NCBI RefSeq assembly: GCF_002091985.1
Contig: NZ_MKKX01000035.1
Location: 1 to 64,000 of the forward strand
DNA length: 64,000 nt
Source: Rhodococcus sp. 1163
Lineage (GTDB): Bacteria > Actinomycetota > Actinomycetes > Mycobacteriales > Mycobacteriaceae
Direction: 5' to 3'
Positions 8,214 to 17,862 of the stretch are shown one piece after another. Each line of letters starts with the position of its first letter. The first letter of the stretch is position 1. The notes beneath the pieces were generated by a model. The model worked only from the letters and a program-made list of their open reading frames with translations. It was not told the origin of the DNA and did no database searches. The translations under genes and the position numbers were made by a program.

Positions 8214-11200
8214 GTGTCCACCGCCGCAGCCACCGCACCGAACCCGACTTCTCGGAAATCGTCGCCACGCATCTCCGCCGGAGTCGTTGCCGTCGTCGCC
8301 GGCGTGATCGCCGTGCTCGCGGCGGTCCTGACACCGCTGTTGCCGGTCACCCAGGATTCGGCGTCGATCAGCTGGCCGCAGAACGGGACGCTGACCTCCG
8401 TCGAAGCACCGTTGATTTCCTACACACCGCTGTCTTTGGATGCGTCGATTCCATGCGCCGTGATCGAGAACGCACCGCCCGGCACACTCGTTCTCTCCAC
8501 CACCGCGCCCAGCGCCCCAGACGCGCAAGGCGTCGGACTCGTCGTCACCCGCACCGAAGGCGGCATGCAGGCCGTGCTGCGCGAGCGCGTCCTGCTCACT
8601 CTCACCAACGCCCAGCTGGCGTCCTGCTCGTCGGTCGACATCAGCTCGACGAACACTGGGTCCACCGCGTCGGCACCGGGCACCGATGCAACAGGCGAGA
8701 TCGACGGCGACGTGCGCCCGCAGACCGTCGGCGTCTTCACCGAATTGCAGGGGACTGCGCCTGCCGATTTGAGTGTCGATATCCAGATCGACTTGCGATT
8801 CTCCTCCACCCCAACGCTTCTCAAAAAACTCGCGATGGCCGCCGCAGTCGTCTTCACGATCATCTCGCTGATCGCGCTGCACCGACTGGACCTGCGGGAC
8901 GGGCGCCGCGGACGCCGTTTCTTCCCCTCGCATTGGTTGCGCATCACGGTCGTCGACGGGGTGGTCGCCGGAGTGCTGCTGGTCTGGCATTTCATCGGCG
9001 CCAATACCTCGGACGACGGCTACCTGCTCACGATGGCGCGAGTGTCCGAACACGCCGGCTACATGGCCAACTACTATCGCTGGTTCGGTGTCCCAGAGGC
9101 TCCGTTCGGCATGCCGTACTACGACATGCTCGCTGCATTCGCCAAGGTGTCCACGGCCAGTCCGTGGATGCGACTGCCTGCGCTGATCGCCGGGCTGCTG
9201 TGTTGGGCAGTCATCAGCCGCGAGGTGATTCCGCGCCTCGGTCGCGCAGTGCGCTCCGACAAGGTCGCGATCTGGACCGCTGGTCTCGTTTTTCTGGCGT
9301 TCTGGCTCCCATACGACAACGGTCTTCGCCCCGAGCCCGTCATTGCCCTCGGCGCCCTGTTGACCTGGTGCTCGATCGAACGTGCCATCGCGACGGGCAG
9401 GTTGCTTCCCGCAGCCGTCGCCGTGCTCATCGCAGCGTTCTCGCTCGCTGCCGGACCCACTGGACTCATCTGCGTCGCGGCCCTGCTGGCCGGAGGCAGA
9501 CCGCTCGTCCGCGTTCTCATCTCGCGTGCTCGTCAGGTCGGCTGGTTCCCGGTGCTGCTACCGATCCTCGCGTCGGGTGTAGTAATCGTCGCCGCGATCT
9601 TCGCCGACCAAACCCTCTCGACGGTCCTCGAAGCAACGCGGGCACGTGCCGCTGTGGGCCCGAACGTTCCGTGGTTCGAAGAGCGCACCCGCTGGGACTC
9701 GCTCATGGAGATCACACCGGACGGTTCACTCGCACGAAGATTCGCTGTCTTCGCGATGATCTTGTGCGTCATCACCACGATCGTGGTGATGCTGCGTCGA
9801 AACGGCCGCATTCCCGGTGTGGCACTAGGGCCCTCGCGTCGGATCGTCGGCATCGTGATCGGCGCGCTGGCTCTCATGATGTTCACCCCGACCAAGTGGA
9901 CCCACCACTTCGGTGTGTACGCCGGTCTGGCCGCGTCACTCGCCGCCGTTGCAGCGATCGCCGTCGCATCGGCCACACGCGACAACCCACGAAACCGGAC
10001 TCTGTTCACCGCAGCCGTGCTGTTTCTGACGGCCCTCGCGTTCACCGGTTCCAACGGCTGGTGGTACGTCTCGAGTTACGGCATCCCGTGGTTCGACAAG
10101 CCTCCGATGATCCTCGGAAAAGGCTTCTCGACCATTTTCCTCGGACTGACAGTTCTCGCACTGTTGTACGCCGGATGGCAGCATTTACGCGCGCCCTACC
10201 GTGCCACTGCCAGGTCCGCGCGCTTCGGAGTCTCCGCGCTGACGGTCATGTCCGCCTTCATCGTGCTGTTCGAACTCGCGTCGTTCGTCAAAGGTGCAGT
10301 CGCACAGTATCCGGCCTACTCGGTAGCGCGCTCGAACCTGAACGCACTGGCCGGAAATTCCTGCAGCCTGGCCAACGACGTACTGGTGGAACAGGATCCC
10401 AATGAGGCGATGCTGACGCCGATCGGATCCACCCTCGCAGATTCCCTCGCAGGTGAGGGCACCTCGGGCTTCGCACCCGACGGTGTCCCGACCGACCTCA
10501 CCGCCGATGAAGAAGACGTATCGCAAGAGAGCACACGCGGGTTCAGCGACGACACGACAACCGATCAGCCGACGTCGAACTCCTCCGGATCGTCAGGCAC
10601 CGAAGGCGGCACAACCGAGGGCACCGGCATCAACGGAAGCTCCGTCGCACTGCCTTTCGGTCTGGACCCCTCGCGCACTCCCATCCTCGGCAGCTACGGC
10701 GCGGACACATCGGAGCCCGCAACCCTCACCACCGAGTGGTTCTCACTCCCCGCGGTGCCCGACGGCGATTTCCTTGCCATCAGCGCAGCCGGCCGAATCA
10801 GATCCGTCGACTCCGACGGCATCGTCGCATCCGGCCAGCCTCTCGAAGTGGAGTATGCCGCCGGCGATCAGGTTCTCGGTCGAGTCACTCCGATCGACGT
10901 CGGACCGCAGCCGTCATGGCGCAATCTCCGCGTGCCCTTGTCCGAGATTCCCGAGAATGCCGATCGGGTCCGACTCGTCGCGACCGACTCCGACATCTCC
11001 TCCGACCAATGGCTCGCCGTGACACCCCCGCGCATACCGCGCACAGTCCCGCTCGTCGACGTCATCGGGTCCGAAACACCGGTGATGCTCGACTGGACCG
11101 TCGCACTCGGATTCCCGTGCCAACGCCCGTTCGACCACAAAGACGGCGTCGCAGAACTCCCCGAGTACCGGATACTGCCGGATCGCAGCGGTGCGGCCGC

Positions 11201-11426
11201 GCACAGTCCCGTCATGGACGCTTTCGGTGGAGGCCCGCTCGGCTGGCAACAACTCGTACTCTCCGCCGAAGTCGTCCCGACCTATCTGCGCGACGACCTC
11301 GACCGCGACTGGGGTTCACTCGAACGGTTCAACCCACTCGATCCGTCCGCCACGCCCGCAGAGCTGACTGTCGAGACCGTGACACGCAGCGGATGGGAGT
11401 CGGAGGGTCCGATCAGGGTCGAATGA
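8214..11426 (+). CDS. emb: Arabinosyltransferase Emb, first copy
   Basis: Emb-family arabinosyltransferase of 1,070 residues that extends arabinan from decaprenyl-phosphoryl-arabinose on the outer membrane face; the family is the target of ethambutol. Order: one N-terminal helix, a first extracytoplasmic domain, the loop NTSDDGYLLTMARV with the catalytic pair Asp267-Asp268, a block of helices, and a C-terminal carbohydrate-binding region (about 700-1,070). The start is GTG, 8 nt after a -10-like hexamer. It resembles the following emb gene along its whole length, pointing to tandem duplication. The loop after FRWFG-type sequence reads FGMPYYDM, with one residue more than the second copy (FGWYYDV). 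Whether it equals EmbC, EmbA or EmbB cannot be settled here. Confidence 0.93.
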   Translation: MSTAAATAPNPTSRKSSPRISAGVVAVVAGVIAVLAAVLTPLLPVTQDSASISWPQNGTLTSVEAPLISYTPLSLDASIPCAVIENAPPGTLVLSTTAPSAPDAQGVGLVVTRTEGGMQAVLRERVLLTLTNAQLASCSSVDISSTNTGSTASAPGTDATGEIDGDVRPQTVGVFTELQGTAPADLSVDIQIDLRFSSTPTLLKKLAMAAAVVFTIISLIALHRLDLRDGRRGRRFFPSHWLRITVVDGVVAGVLLVWHFIGANTSDDGYLLTMARVSEHAGYMANYYRWFGVPEAPFGMPYYDMLAAFAKVSTASPWMRLPALIAGLLCWAVISREVIPRLGRAVRSDKVAIWTAGLVFLAFWLPYDNGLRPEPVIALGALLTWCSIERAIATGRLLPAAVAVLIAAFSLAAGPTGLICVAALLAGGRPLVRVLISRARQVGWFPVLLPILASGVVIVAAIFADQTLSTVLEATRARAAVGPNVPWFEERTRWDSLMEITPDGSLARRFAVFAMILCVITTIVVMLRRNGRIPGVALGPSRRIVGIVIGALALMMFTPTKWTHHFGVYAGLAASLAAVAAIAVASATRDNPRNRTLFTAAVLFLTALAFTGSNGWWYVSSYGIPWFDKPPMILGKGFSTIFLGLTVLALLYAGWQHLRAPYRATARSARFGVSALTVMSAFIVLFELASFVKGAVAQYPAYSVARSNLNALAGNSCSLANDVLVEQDPNEAMLTPIGSTLADSLAGEGTSGFAPDGVPTDLTADEEDVSQESTRGFSDDTTTDQPTSNSSGSSGTEGGTTEGTGINGSSVALPFGLDPSRTPILGSYGADTSEPATLTTEWFSLPAVPDGDFLAISAAGRIRSVDSDGIVASGQPLEVEYAAGDQVLGRVTPIDVGPQPSWRNLRVPLSEIPENADRVRLVATDSDISSDQWLAVTPPRIPRTVPLVDVIGSETPVMLDWTVALGFPCQRPFDHKDGVAELPEYRILPDRSGAAAHSPVMDAFGGGPLGWQQLVLSAEVVPTYLRDDLDRDWGSLERFNPLDPSATPAELTVETVTRSGWESEGPIRVE

Positions 11427-11484
11427 AACGGGTATCTTCCCGGTTCTTTCACCATGCGAATGCGGTGAACCGATAGCGCTCGCA

Positions 11485-11490
11485 TACCAT
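11485..11490 (+). promoter_or_regulatory. Putative -10 box, leaderless start of second emb gene
   Basis: TACCAT lies 8 nt before the GTG at 11499. This suggests the second emb gene has its own promoter although only 72 nt separate it from the first. Confidence 0.5.
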
Positions 11491-11498
11491 CGTCAACC

Positions 11499-14400
11499 GT
11501 GCCCGACGCCGTGACAGATTCTTCCGCCGTGCCCTCCGCCTCACCGAGGAAGGGCTCTGCGGTCGATCTTCGATCCCAGGTGCGCACCACGCGCCTGGTT
11601 GCCATCATCACCGGGCTGCTCGGCGCATTTCTCGCGGTCCTGACCCCGTTTCTTCCGGTCGTGCAGACCACCTCGACGATCAACTGGCCCGAGGCCGGTT
11701 CTCTGCAGGACATCGACGCGCCGCTCGTGTCACAGGCTCCCATCGCCTTCACCGCGAGCATCCCGTGCAGCGCCGTCGCACAGCTACCGCCGTCGGGTGG
11801 CCTCCTGCTGGCTACCGCACCGCCGCAAGGTGAGGGGGCAGCGCTCAACAGCCTCTTCGTGCGTGTCAGCGAGACGTCCGTCGACGTCTTGGACCGCAAC
11901 GTAGTCGTCGCCACAGCACCGCGTGCGGACGTCCAGGGCGCCGCATGTGGCTCCATCGAGATCACCTCGAACATCGACTCGACGACGGCCGAGTTCACCG
12001 GCCTGTCCGACAAGCAGGGCAATCCGCGCTCCGGACGTCTCGACGGCGACTTACGTCCCCAGGTCGTCGGAATCTTCACCGACCTCTCCGGCGCCGCCCC
12101 TGCAGGACTATCGGCGACAATCGACGTCGACTCGCGGTTCTCCTCCAGCCCGACGATTCTCAAACTGCTCGCGATGATCCTGGCGGTCGTCTGCACCATC
12201 CTCGCCGTGGGCGCGCTCGGGCGACTCGACGGCATCGACGGCCGCGGTCACCGCCGCTTCTTCCCGTCGAACTGGTGGAAGTTCACCGGCATCGACGTCA
12301 CGGTCATCGGAGTCTTGATCGGCTGGCACTTCGTCGGAGCAAATACCTCCGACGACGGCTACCTGCTGACCATGGCCCGTGCGGCCGAGAAGTCCGGCTA
12401 CATGGCCAACTACTTCCGGTGGTTCGGCGTCCCCGAGGCGCCGTTCGGCTGGTACTACGACGTCCTCGCACTGTTCGCCAAGGTGTCCACGGCCAGCCCC
12501 TGGATCCGCCTACCCGCATTGATCGCCGGAATCCTGTGCTGGATGGTCATCAGCCGCGAGGTCGTTCCGCGCCTGGGTCGCGCGGTACGCAAATCGAACG
12601 TCGCACTGTGGACCGGTGGTCTGGTGTTCCTCGCGTTCTGGTTGCCGTACAACAACGGACTGCGCCCGGAGCCGATCGTCGCCGTCGGTGCGCTGCTCAC
12701 CTGGTGCTCGATCGAACGCTCCATCGCAACCGGACGACTGCTACCCGCGGCCGCCGCCTTCTTGATCGGCGCATTCACACTCGCTGCCGCACCTACCGGA
12801 TTGATGTGTGTCGCTGCACTGTTGGCAGGCGCACGGCCCATGGCTCGCATCGTCGTTCGACGTCATCGCCAAGTCGGTACGTTGGCACTCGTCGCGCCAC
12901 TTGCGGCAGCAGGATTCCTCGTTCTCGTCGTCGTCTTCGCCGACCAGACCTTCGCCACCGTCATCGAATCCACCCGAGTCCGCACAGCCATCGGCCCGAG
13001 CGAGGCGTGGTACCAGGACTTCCTGCGCTACTACTACCTGTTCGTTCAGACCGTGGACGGTTCCGTCGCACGCCGATTCGCGTTCCTGGTGATGCTGCTG
13101 TGCCTGTTCTCGACACTGTTCATCCTGCTGCGACGTCGACGCGTCCCCGGCATCGCCAATGGACCCGCATGGCGCCTCATCGGAGTCGTATTCGGAACCA
13201 TCTTCTTCATGATGTTCAACCCGACCAAGTGGACACACCACTTCGGTTCCTACGCGGGCATCGCCGGTAGCCTCGCGGCGCTGACAGCCGTCGCAATCTC
13301 GGCAAGCGCACTCCGATCGCGAAGAAATCGCACGATCTTCCTCGCCGGGCTGATGTTCGTTCTCGCACTGGCATTCTCGGGCATCAACGGTTACTGGTAC
13401 GTCTCGAGCTACGGCGTCCCATGGTTCGACAAGACCGTGTCCCTCGCCGGCAACGAATCCGGAACACTGTTCCTCGTCCTGTTCGCGCTCGCCTTGGCTC
13501 TCGCCGCCTGGCAGTACCTCAGGGAGGGATACGCGCCACCGCAACCACGAGCCACCAGCGAACGCGGCAGACGCATCAAGAAATTCGCCGCAGCGCCGCT
13601 CACCGTCGTCGCCGGACTCATGGTTCTCTTCGAAGTACTCTCCCTCGTCAAGGGAGCCGTATCGCAGTACCCCGCATACTCACTGGCGCGATCCAATATC
13701 GAATCACTGACCGGAAAAAGTTGCGGTTTGGCCACCGACGTTCTCGTCGAATCGGATCCCAACGCCGGAGTCCTCGACCCGATCCCCGCCGGCTTCGACC
13801 CCGAAACCGGCCCCCTCGGTGGCGAAGACCCCTCCAACTTCACTGCCAACGGCATTCCCACCGACCTCAGCGCCGACGCCGTGGAAGTCAAACCAGGACA
13901 AGGCAATACCGACCAGCAGAGCGTCGGACCGGCCTTCGAAGAGGGCCAGAGCTCCGGAACCGGAGGCGGCATCGGCGCCCGCGGCATCAACGGATCCACC
14001 GCCGCACTCCCCTTCGGACTCGACCCCGCCACCACCCCGGTCCTCGGCTCCTACCAACCCGGAATCCAGGAACCCGCGTCGGCGACGTCGAGCTGGTACG
14101 CACTCCCCGAAAGGTCCGACACCGCACCACTGATCGTCATCTCCGCCGCCGGACGCATCCTGTCGTTCGACGACACCGGCGCACTGACCTACGGGCAGTC
14201 CCTCCTCGTGGAGTACGGCGCGCGCCAACCCGACGGAACGATCGACGTCCAAGGCACCTACCTGCCCCGCGACATCGGACCCGCACCGTCGTGGCGCAAC
14301 CTCCGCATCCCCATCGCGGACCTACCCGAAGGCGCCGACGCCGTACGCATCGTGGCCAACGACCCCAACCTCACCGGCGACCAATGGTTCGCGTTCACCC

Positions 14401-14810
14401 CGCCGCGAGTACCGCAGCTCGAAACGCTCAACAGCCTCATCGGCAGCGAACAACCCGTCCTCCTCGACTGGGCCGTCGGACTCCAATTCCCATGCCAGCG
14501 CCCCTTCGACCACCAATACGGCGTCGCCGAAGTACCGAACTACCGCATCCTCCCCGACCGCGCACTGGCCGTCAGCTCCACCGACACCTGGCAGTCCGGG
14601 GACAACGGCGGCCCCCTCGGCTGGGCCGAACTCCTCGCCAAGCCCGTCACCGTTCCCACCTACCTGGACCGCGACTGGGCCCGCGACTGGGGCTCCCTCG
14701 AACGCTACGACCAGTACTACCCACAGGCAGTCCCACCGACCATCGACACCTCCGAGGTCACCAGGTCGGGCCTCTGGACTCCCGGGAATCTGCGGGTGTT
14801 CGACAAGTAG
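11499..14810 (+). CDS. emb: Arabinosyltransferase Emb, second copy
   Basis: A 1,103-residue Emb arabinosyltransferase, paralogous to the gene before it. The catalytic acidic pair in NTSDDGYLLTMARA is Asp285-Asp286, followed by GYMANYFRWFGVPEAPFG and the helix block, then a long extracytoplasmic C-terminal part with the two carbohydrate-binding-like lobes. By hand alignment the position of Met306 in M. tuberculosis EmbB, the main ethambutol resistance site, is Phe326 here (in ALFAKVS) and Phe309 in the first copy. GTG start. Together the two copies replace the embCAB trio of mycobacteria. A repeat-rich region starts 35 nt beyond the stop. Confidence 0.93.
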   Translation: MPDAVTDSSAVPSASPRKGSAVDLRSQVRTTRLVAIITGLLGAFLAVLTPFLPVVQTTSTINWPEAGSLQDIDAPLVSQAPIAFTASIPCSAVAQLPPSGGLLLATAPPQGEGAALNSLFVRVSETSVDVLDRNVVVATAPRADVQGAACGSIEITSNIDSTTAEFTGLSDKQGNPRSGRLDGDLRPQVVGIFTDLSGAAPAGLSATIDVDSRFSSSPTILKLLAMILAVVCTILAVGALGRLDGIDGRGHRRFFPSNWWKFTGIDVTVIGVLIGWHFVGANTSDDGYLLTMARAAEKSGYMANYFRWFGVPEAPFGWYYDVLALFAKVSTASPWIRLPALIAGILCWMVISREVVPRLGRAVRKSNVALWTGGLVFLAFWLPYNNGLRPEPIVAVGALLTWCSIERSIATGRLLPAAAAFLIGAFTLAAAPTGLMCVAALLAGARPMARIVVRRHRQVGTLALVAPLAAAGFLVLVVVFADQTFATVIESTRVRTAIGPSEAWYQDFLRYYYLFVQTVDGSVARRFAFLVMLLCLFSTLFILLRRRRVPGIANGPAWRLIGVVFGTIFFMMFNPTKWTHHFGSYAGIAGSLAALTAVAISASALRSRRNRTIFLAGLMFVLALAFSGINGYWYVSSYGVPWFDKTVSLAGNESGTLFLVLFALALALAAWQYLREGYAPPQPRATSERGRRIKKFAAAPLTVVAGLMVLFEVLSLVKGAVSQYPAYSLARSNIESLTGKSCGLATDVLVESDPNAGVLDPIPAGFDPETGPLGGEDPSNFTANGIPTDLSADAVEVKPGQGNTDQQSVGPAFEEGQSSGTGGGIGARGINGSTAALPFGLDPATTPVLGSYQPGIQEPASATSSWYALPERSDTAPLIVISAAGRILSFDDTGALTYGQSLLVEYGARQPDGTIDVQGTYLPRDIGPAPSWRNLRIPIADLPEGADAVRIVANDPNLTGDQWFAFTPPRVPQLETLNSLIGSEQPVLLDWAVGLQFPCQRPFDHQYGVAEVPNYRILPDRALAVSSTDTWQSGDNGGPLGWAELLAKPVTVPTYLDRDWARDWGSLERYDQYYPQAVPPTIDTSEVTRSGLWTPGNLRVFDK

Positions 14811-14845
14811 GTTTCACCGTTGGGGTGGGTGGGGCTTCTCCCGCC

Positions 14846-14898
14846 CGCTTCAATGGTCCACTCATACGATCAGATAACTTCGGGGCACCATTCAAGCA
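14846..14898 (-). repeat. Palindromic repeat copy 2
   Basis: In reverse orientation: CGCTTCAATGG on the left, the core as ATACGATCAG, and CCATTCAAGCA on the right. It lies 35 nt after the second emb gene and forms a direct tandem pair with copy 3. Confidence 0.9.
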
Positions 14899-14942
14899 AT
14901 GCGCGACGGCTATTGGGCCGGTTCGAGTCGGGCCCCACCACC

Positions 14943-14995
14943 CGCTTCAATGGTCCACTCATACGATCAGATAGCTTCGGGGCGCCATTCAAGCA
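14943..14995 (-). repeat. Palindromic repeat copy 3
   Basis: Same orientation as copy 2 and differing from it at only a few bases, all in the less conserved half. Confidence 0.9.
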
Positions 14996-15186
14996 GTGCG
15001 CGACGGCTATTGCCCGAACATCAGGGCGGTGTCGCGCCGGCCCATATAGCGCATGGCACTGACATTCCGACGCCTAGCCTCGGCAATTTCGCAGAGTTGT
15101 CCACAGTCGAGCCCCGCGTCAACACGCTTCCGGCCTGCCCTGGTCGTAGGGCGTTCGACTGTCGCGAAGCCTGCAAGCTTCCCTCC

Positions 15187-16137
15187 ATGAAACGCGGTAG
15201 CTGGGCAACGAACCGGTACATCCTGGACGGCGCATCACTCAATGGCGTCATCACCCGTCGGGCACTTCGACAATGCGGAGTGTCGGACGGGTCCATTACT
15301 CTGAGAACTTCCGACGGCGGCAAATGGCGTCGAATACTGCCGGGAATCATCCTGTTGCACAACGGCAGTCCCACGCTTCTACAACAACAATCTGCCGCCT
15401 TGCTGTACGGCGGCGAACAGAGCATGCTCACCGGCGGAACCGCCGTCATGCAGCACGGCTTCGACCGTGTCGGCGGCGACGTCCACATCCTCGTTCCGGC
15501 GACCATGCGTCGAGCATCGTCGTCGTTCGTACGTGTCGAGCGGACTCACCGACTACCGAAACCACTGCATCGTGGTCGCTTGGCCGTGGCGCCGCTACCG
15601 CGTGCGCTCGTCGACAGCGCGCGTGCACTGCGAAATACCGGCGCCTGCACTCGCCTGTTCGCGGAAGCTGTACAACGCGGTGCGGCCGATCTCGACGAGA
15701 TAGTCCGCGAACTCAGGGAGGGCCCCCGACGTCACGGCGCTGTCGGTTGGGCAGCGGCGAGCGAGCTCGCCGACGATGCACATTCCGTTGCCGAGGTTCA
15801 GGCTCAGAGGCTCTACGTCACCTCTGGCCTTCCGAAAATGGTCCACAACCGCGACATCCTCGACGCCGACGGCAGATTCCTCGGACGACCCGACGGCTGG
15901 ATAGATTCTGTCGGGTTCGGTTGGCAGATAGACTCGTTCGCCCATCATCTGAGCCCAGCCGACCATGCCAAGACTCTGAGACGTCGAGCGGACATGGAAA
16001 GAATCGGAATCATCGTGGTGGCGCACCTGCCGAAGCAGATCAGAGACGATCCGTCAGGGGTACTGGACGACCTTCGAGCCGGCTACGCCCGTGCACTTGC
16101 CCGCCCGCGCCCACCCGTGCACACCGCCCAAGCATGA
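15187..16137 (+). CDS. AbiEi-like winged-helix / DUF559-type nuclease-like protein
   Basis: A 316-residue protein with an N-terminal part like the AbiEi antitoxin family (GVITRRALRQCGVSDGSIT as a likely winged helix, then the LTGGTAVMQHGFD segment) and a C-terminal part resembling DUF559/Vsr-type endonuclease folds (RPDGWIDSVGFGWQIDSFAHH). In many relatives the strand carries EVDS; here it reads QIDS, so one acidic residue may be lost. The frame is open to 14899, but the ATG at 15187 gives the compact domain and avoids translating repeat DNA. Its stop codon TGA (16135-16137) is supplied by repeat copy 4. It lies between inverted repeat pairs and has no partner toxin gene beside it. Role unknown; defence or regulation is a guess. 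Confidence 0.65.
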   Translation: MKRGSWATNRYILDGASLNGVITRRALRQCGVSDGSITLRTSDGGKWRRILPGIILLHNGSPTLLQQQSAALLYGGEQSMLTGGTAVMQHGFDRVGGDVHILVPATMRRASSSFVRVERTHRLPKPLHRGRLAVAPLPRALVDSARALRNTGACTRLFAEAVQRGAADLDEIVRELREGPRRHGAVGWAAASELADDAHSVAEVQAQRLYVTSGLPKMVHNRDILDADGRFLGRPDGWIDSVGFGWQIDSFAHHLSPADHAKTLRRRADMERIGIIVVAHLPKQIRDDPSGVLDDLRAGYARALARPRPPVHTAQA

Positions 16138-16183
16138 ATGGCGCACCCAAGCTAACTGATCGTATGAATGGACCATTCAAGCG
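16132..16183 (+). repeat. Palindromic repeat copy 4
   Basis: Forward orientation, inverted relative to copies 2 and 3. Its left end is GCATGAATGG rather than CGCTTGAATGG, and the TGA inside it is the stop codon of the preceding gene. Confidence 0.88.
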
Positions 16184-16238
16184 AAAGTGCGGACACCACA
16201 ACCGCACCCGCCCGCGCCCACCTGTGCACATCGCCCAA

Positions 16239-16290
16239 GTATGAATGGCGCACCCAAGCTAACTGATCGTATGAATGGACCATTCAAGCG
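16239..16290 (+). repeat. Palindromic repeat copy 5
   Basis: Nearly identical to copy 4, 107 bp downstream. It ends 27 nt before the accD4 stop codon on the other strand. Confidence 0.88.
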
Positions 16291-16317
16291 AAAGTGCGGA
16301 GCGACCCAGCGAAAAAA

Positions 16318-17862
16318 TTAGATAGGAAGCAGATGATGCTTCCGCGGATTCTTGAACACCTCTTTGTTCTCGAGCAACTTGAGTGCTTTGCGTAGTTCGA
16401 GGCGCGTCTGGGACGGTTCGATGACGGCATCGATGTAACCGCGTTCGGCTGCGACCCATGGCGTTGCGACGTGCTCGTTGTAGAAGTTGATGAGCTGCGC
16501 TCGCACTGCCGGGGCGTTGTCTCCTGCCGCGGCGAGTTGTTTGCGGCCGATGATGTTGACGGCACCCTCTGCGCCCATGACGGCGATACGGCCGGTGGGC
16601 CAGGCGAAGTTGATGTCCGCACCCAATTGCTTGCAGCCCATGACTGCGTAGCCACCACCGTAGGCTTTGCGAACCACGACGGTGACCTTGGGAACCGATG
16701 CTTCGATGTAGGAGAACAGGAATCGTCCGCCGCGCTTGATGACGCCGACTTTCTCCTGGTCGACGCCGGGCAGGAAGCCTGGGGTGTCGACGATGAAGAC
16801 GAGCGGGATGTTGTATGCGTCGCAAATCCGGATGAAGCGTGCTGCTTTGTCCGAGCCGTCGGCGTCGAGTGCTCCGGACAGGAACATCGGCTGATTGGCG
16901 ACGACGCCGACCGATTTGCCGTCGACGCGGGTGAGTCCGGTGATGACGTTCGGTGCGATGCCCGTGGACATCTCGTGGAATTCGCCGTCGTCGAACATGC
17001 GAAGGATGATGTCGTGCATGTCGTAGCCGGCGTTGTCGGCGTCGGGCATGACCTTGTCCAGTAACAGGTCCGACTCGGTGATCTCGGGCTCGATACCCGG
17101 ATTGACTACGGGCGGGTCTTCCTGGCAGCTCGACGGCATGTAGCTCAGGTAGTTCCGTACCCAGGCGAAAGCTGCTTCTTCGTCCACGGCAACGTGGTGG
17201 ACGTTGCCGTATTCGGCCTGCTTGCGTGCACTTCCGAGTTCGTCGAGGCTGACATCCTCTCCGGTGACGGACTTGATGACGTCCGGCCCGGTGACGAACA
17301 TGTACGCCTCTTCGGTGGCGACGACGACATCGGTGTTGATGGGTGCGTAGACGGCGCCGCCTGCACACTTGCCGAGGATGATCGATACCTGCGGGCACAT
17401 GCCGGACAACGGCTCGTGCCGACGGCCGAGCTCGGCGTACCACGCGAGAGAGGTGACGGCATCCTGCACGCGCGCGCCGCCGGAGTCGTTGATTCCGATG
17501 ACCGGGCAACCGACCTTGATCGCGAAGTCCATGATGCCCGCAACCTTGCGGCCGAACATCTCGCCGACGGTGCCGCCGAAGACGGTCTGATCGTGGGAGA
17601 ACACGGCAACCGGTCGCCCGTCGATGGTGCCGTGCCCGGTGACCACGCCGTCGCTGTACAGCGCGGTGGGATCGTTCGGAGCCTTGACCAGTGCACCGAT
17701 CTCGATGAAGCTGCCCGGGTCCAGTAGCGAGTCCACGCGTTGTCGAGCGCTCGGGATGCCCTTCTTTGCCCGCTTGGCGATACCTATCTCACCTGCCGGC
17801 TCCTTGGCGAGTTCGAGGTTGGCACGCAGATCGGCCAACTTTTCGGCGGTGGTACCACTCAA
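16318..17862 (-). CDS. accD4: Acyl-CoA carboxylase beta subunit AccD4
   Basis: Carboxyltransferase subunit that, with AccA3 and AccD5 in mycobacteria, makes the carboxylated long-chain acyl-CoA that Pks13 condenses with the meromycolate. The 514 residues show the crotonase-fold signatures [12 protein letters not shown] (acyl-CoA oxyanion region) and, in the C-terminal half, VDTPGFLPG and [11 protein letters not shown]. The start is an unusual TTG: it overlaps the pks13 stop as TTGA and has a strong AGGAG about 8 nt upstream, and no ATG or GTG fits. It is the last gene of fadD32-pks13-accD4, the mycolate condensation operon. Confidence 0.95.
   Translation of the reverse strand: MSGTTAEKLADLRANLELAKEPAGEIGIAKRAKKGIPSARQRVDSLLDPGSFIEIGALVKAPNDPTALYSDGVVTGHGTIDGRPVAVFSHDQTVFGGTVGEMFGRKVAGIMDFAIKVGCPVIGINDSGGARVQDAVTSLAWYAELGRRHEPLSGMCPQVSIILGKCAGGAVYAPINTDVVVATEEAYMFVTGPDVIKSVTGEDVSLDELGSARKQAEYGNVHHVAVDEEAAFAWVRNYLSYMPSSCQEDPPVVNPGIEPEITESDLLLDKVMPDADNAGYDMHDIILRMFDDGEFHEMSTGIAPNVITGLTRVDGKSVGVVANQPMFLSGALDADGSDKAARFIRICDAYNIPLVFIVDTPGFLPGVDQEKVGVIKRGGRFLFSYIEASVPKVTVVVRKAYGGGYAVMGCKQLGADINFAWPTGRIAVMGAEGAVNIIGRKQLAAAGDNAPAVRAQLINFYNEHVATPWVAAERGYIDAVIEPSQTRLELRKALKLLENKEVFKNPRKHHLLPI

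Larger units (their letters stand above)
14844..15012. repeat. Tandem duplication of a 72-bp block carrying repeat copies 2 and 3
   Basis: Bases 14844-14914 and 14941-15012 are almost identical; each contains one palindromic repeat plus the tail TGCGCGACGGCTATTG. The period is 97 bp. No other feature is seen in the rest of the 376-nt gap before 15187. Confidence 0.9.
16100..16300. repeat. Tandem duplication of a GC-rich block carrying repeat copies 4 and 5
   Basis: A unit of about 95 bp starting CCCGCCCGCGCCCACC at 16100 recurs from 16207 with a 107-bp period. Each unit ends in one palindromic repeat plus AAAGTGCGGA. It spans the end of the AbiEi-like gene and reaches to within 18 nt of the accD4 stop. 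Confidence 0.9.

Noticed and set aside
13421-14974. A 517-codon Arg/Pro-rich frame overlapping the second emb gene
   Set aside because: Extreme Arg/Pro/His composition is typical of an off-frame reading of GC-rich coding DNA; emb in the other frame is unmistakable.
14846-16290. A complete insertion sequence around the AbiEi-like gene
   Set aside because: No transposase is encoded between or beside the repeat pairs; only a repeat-bracketed gene can be claimed.
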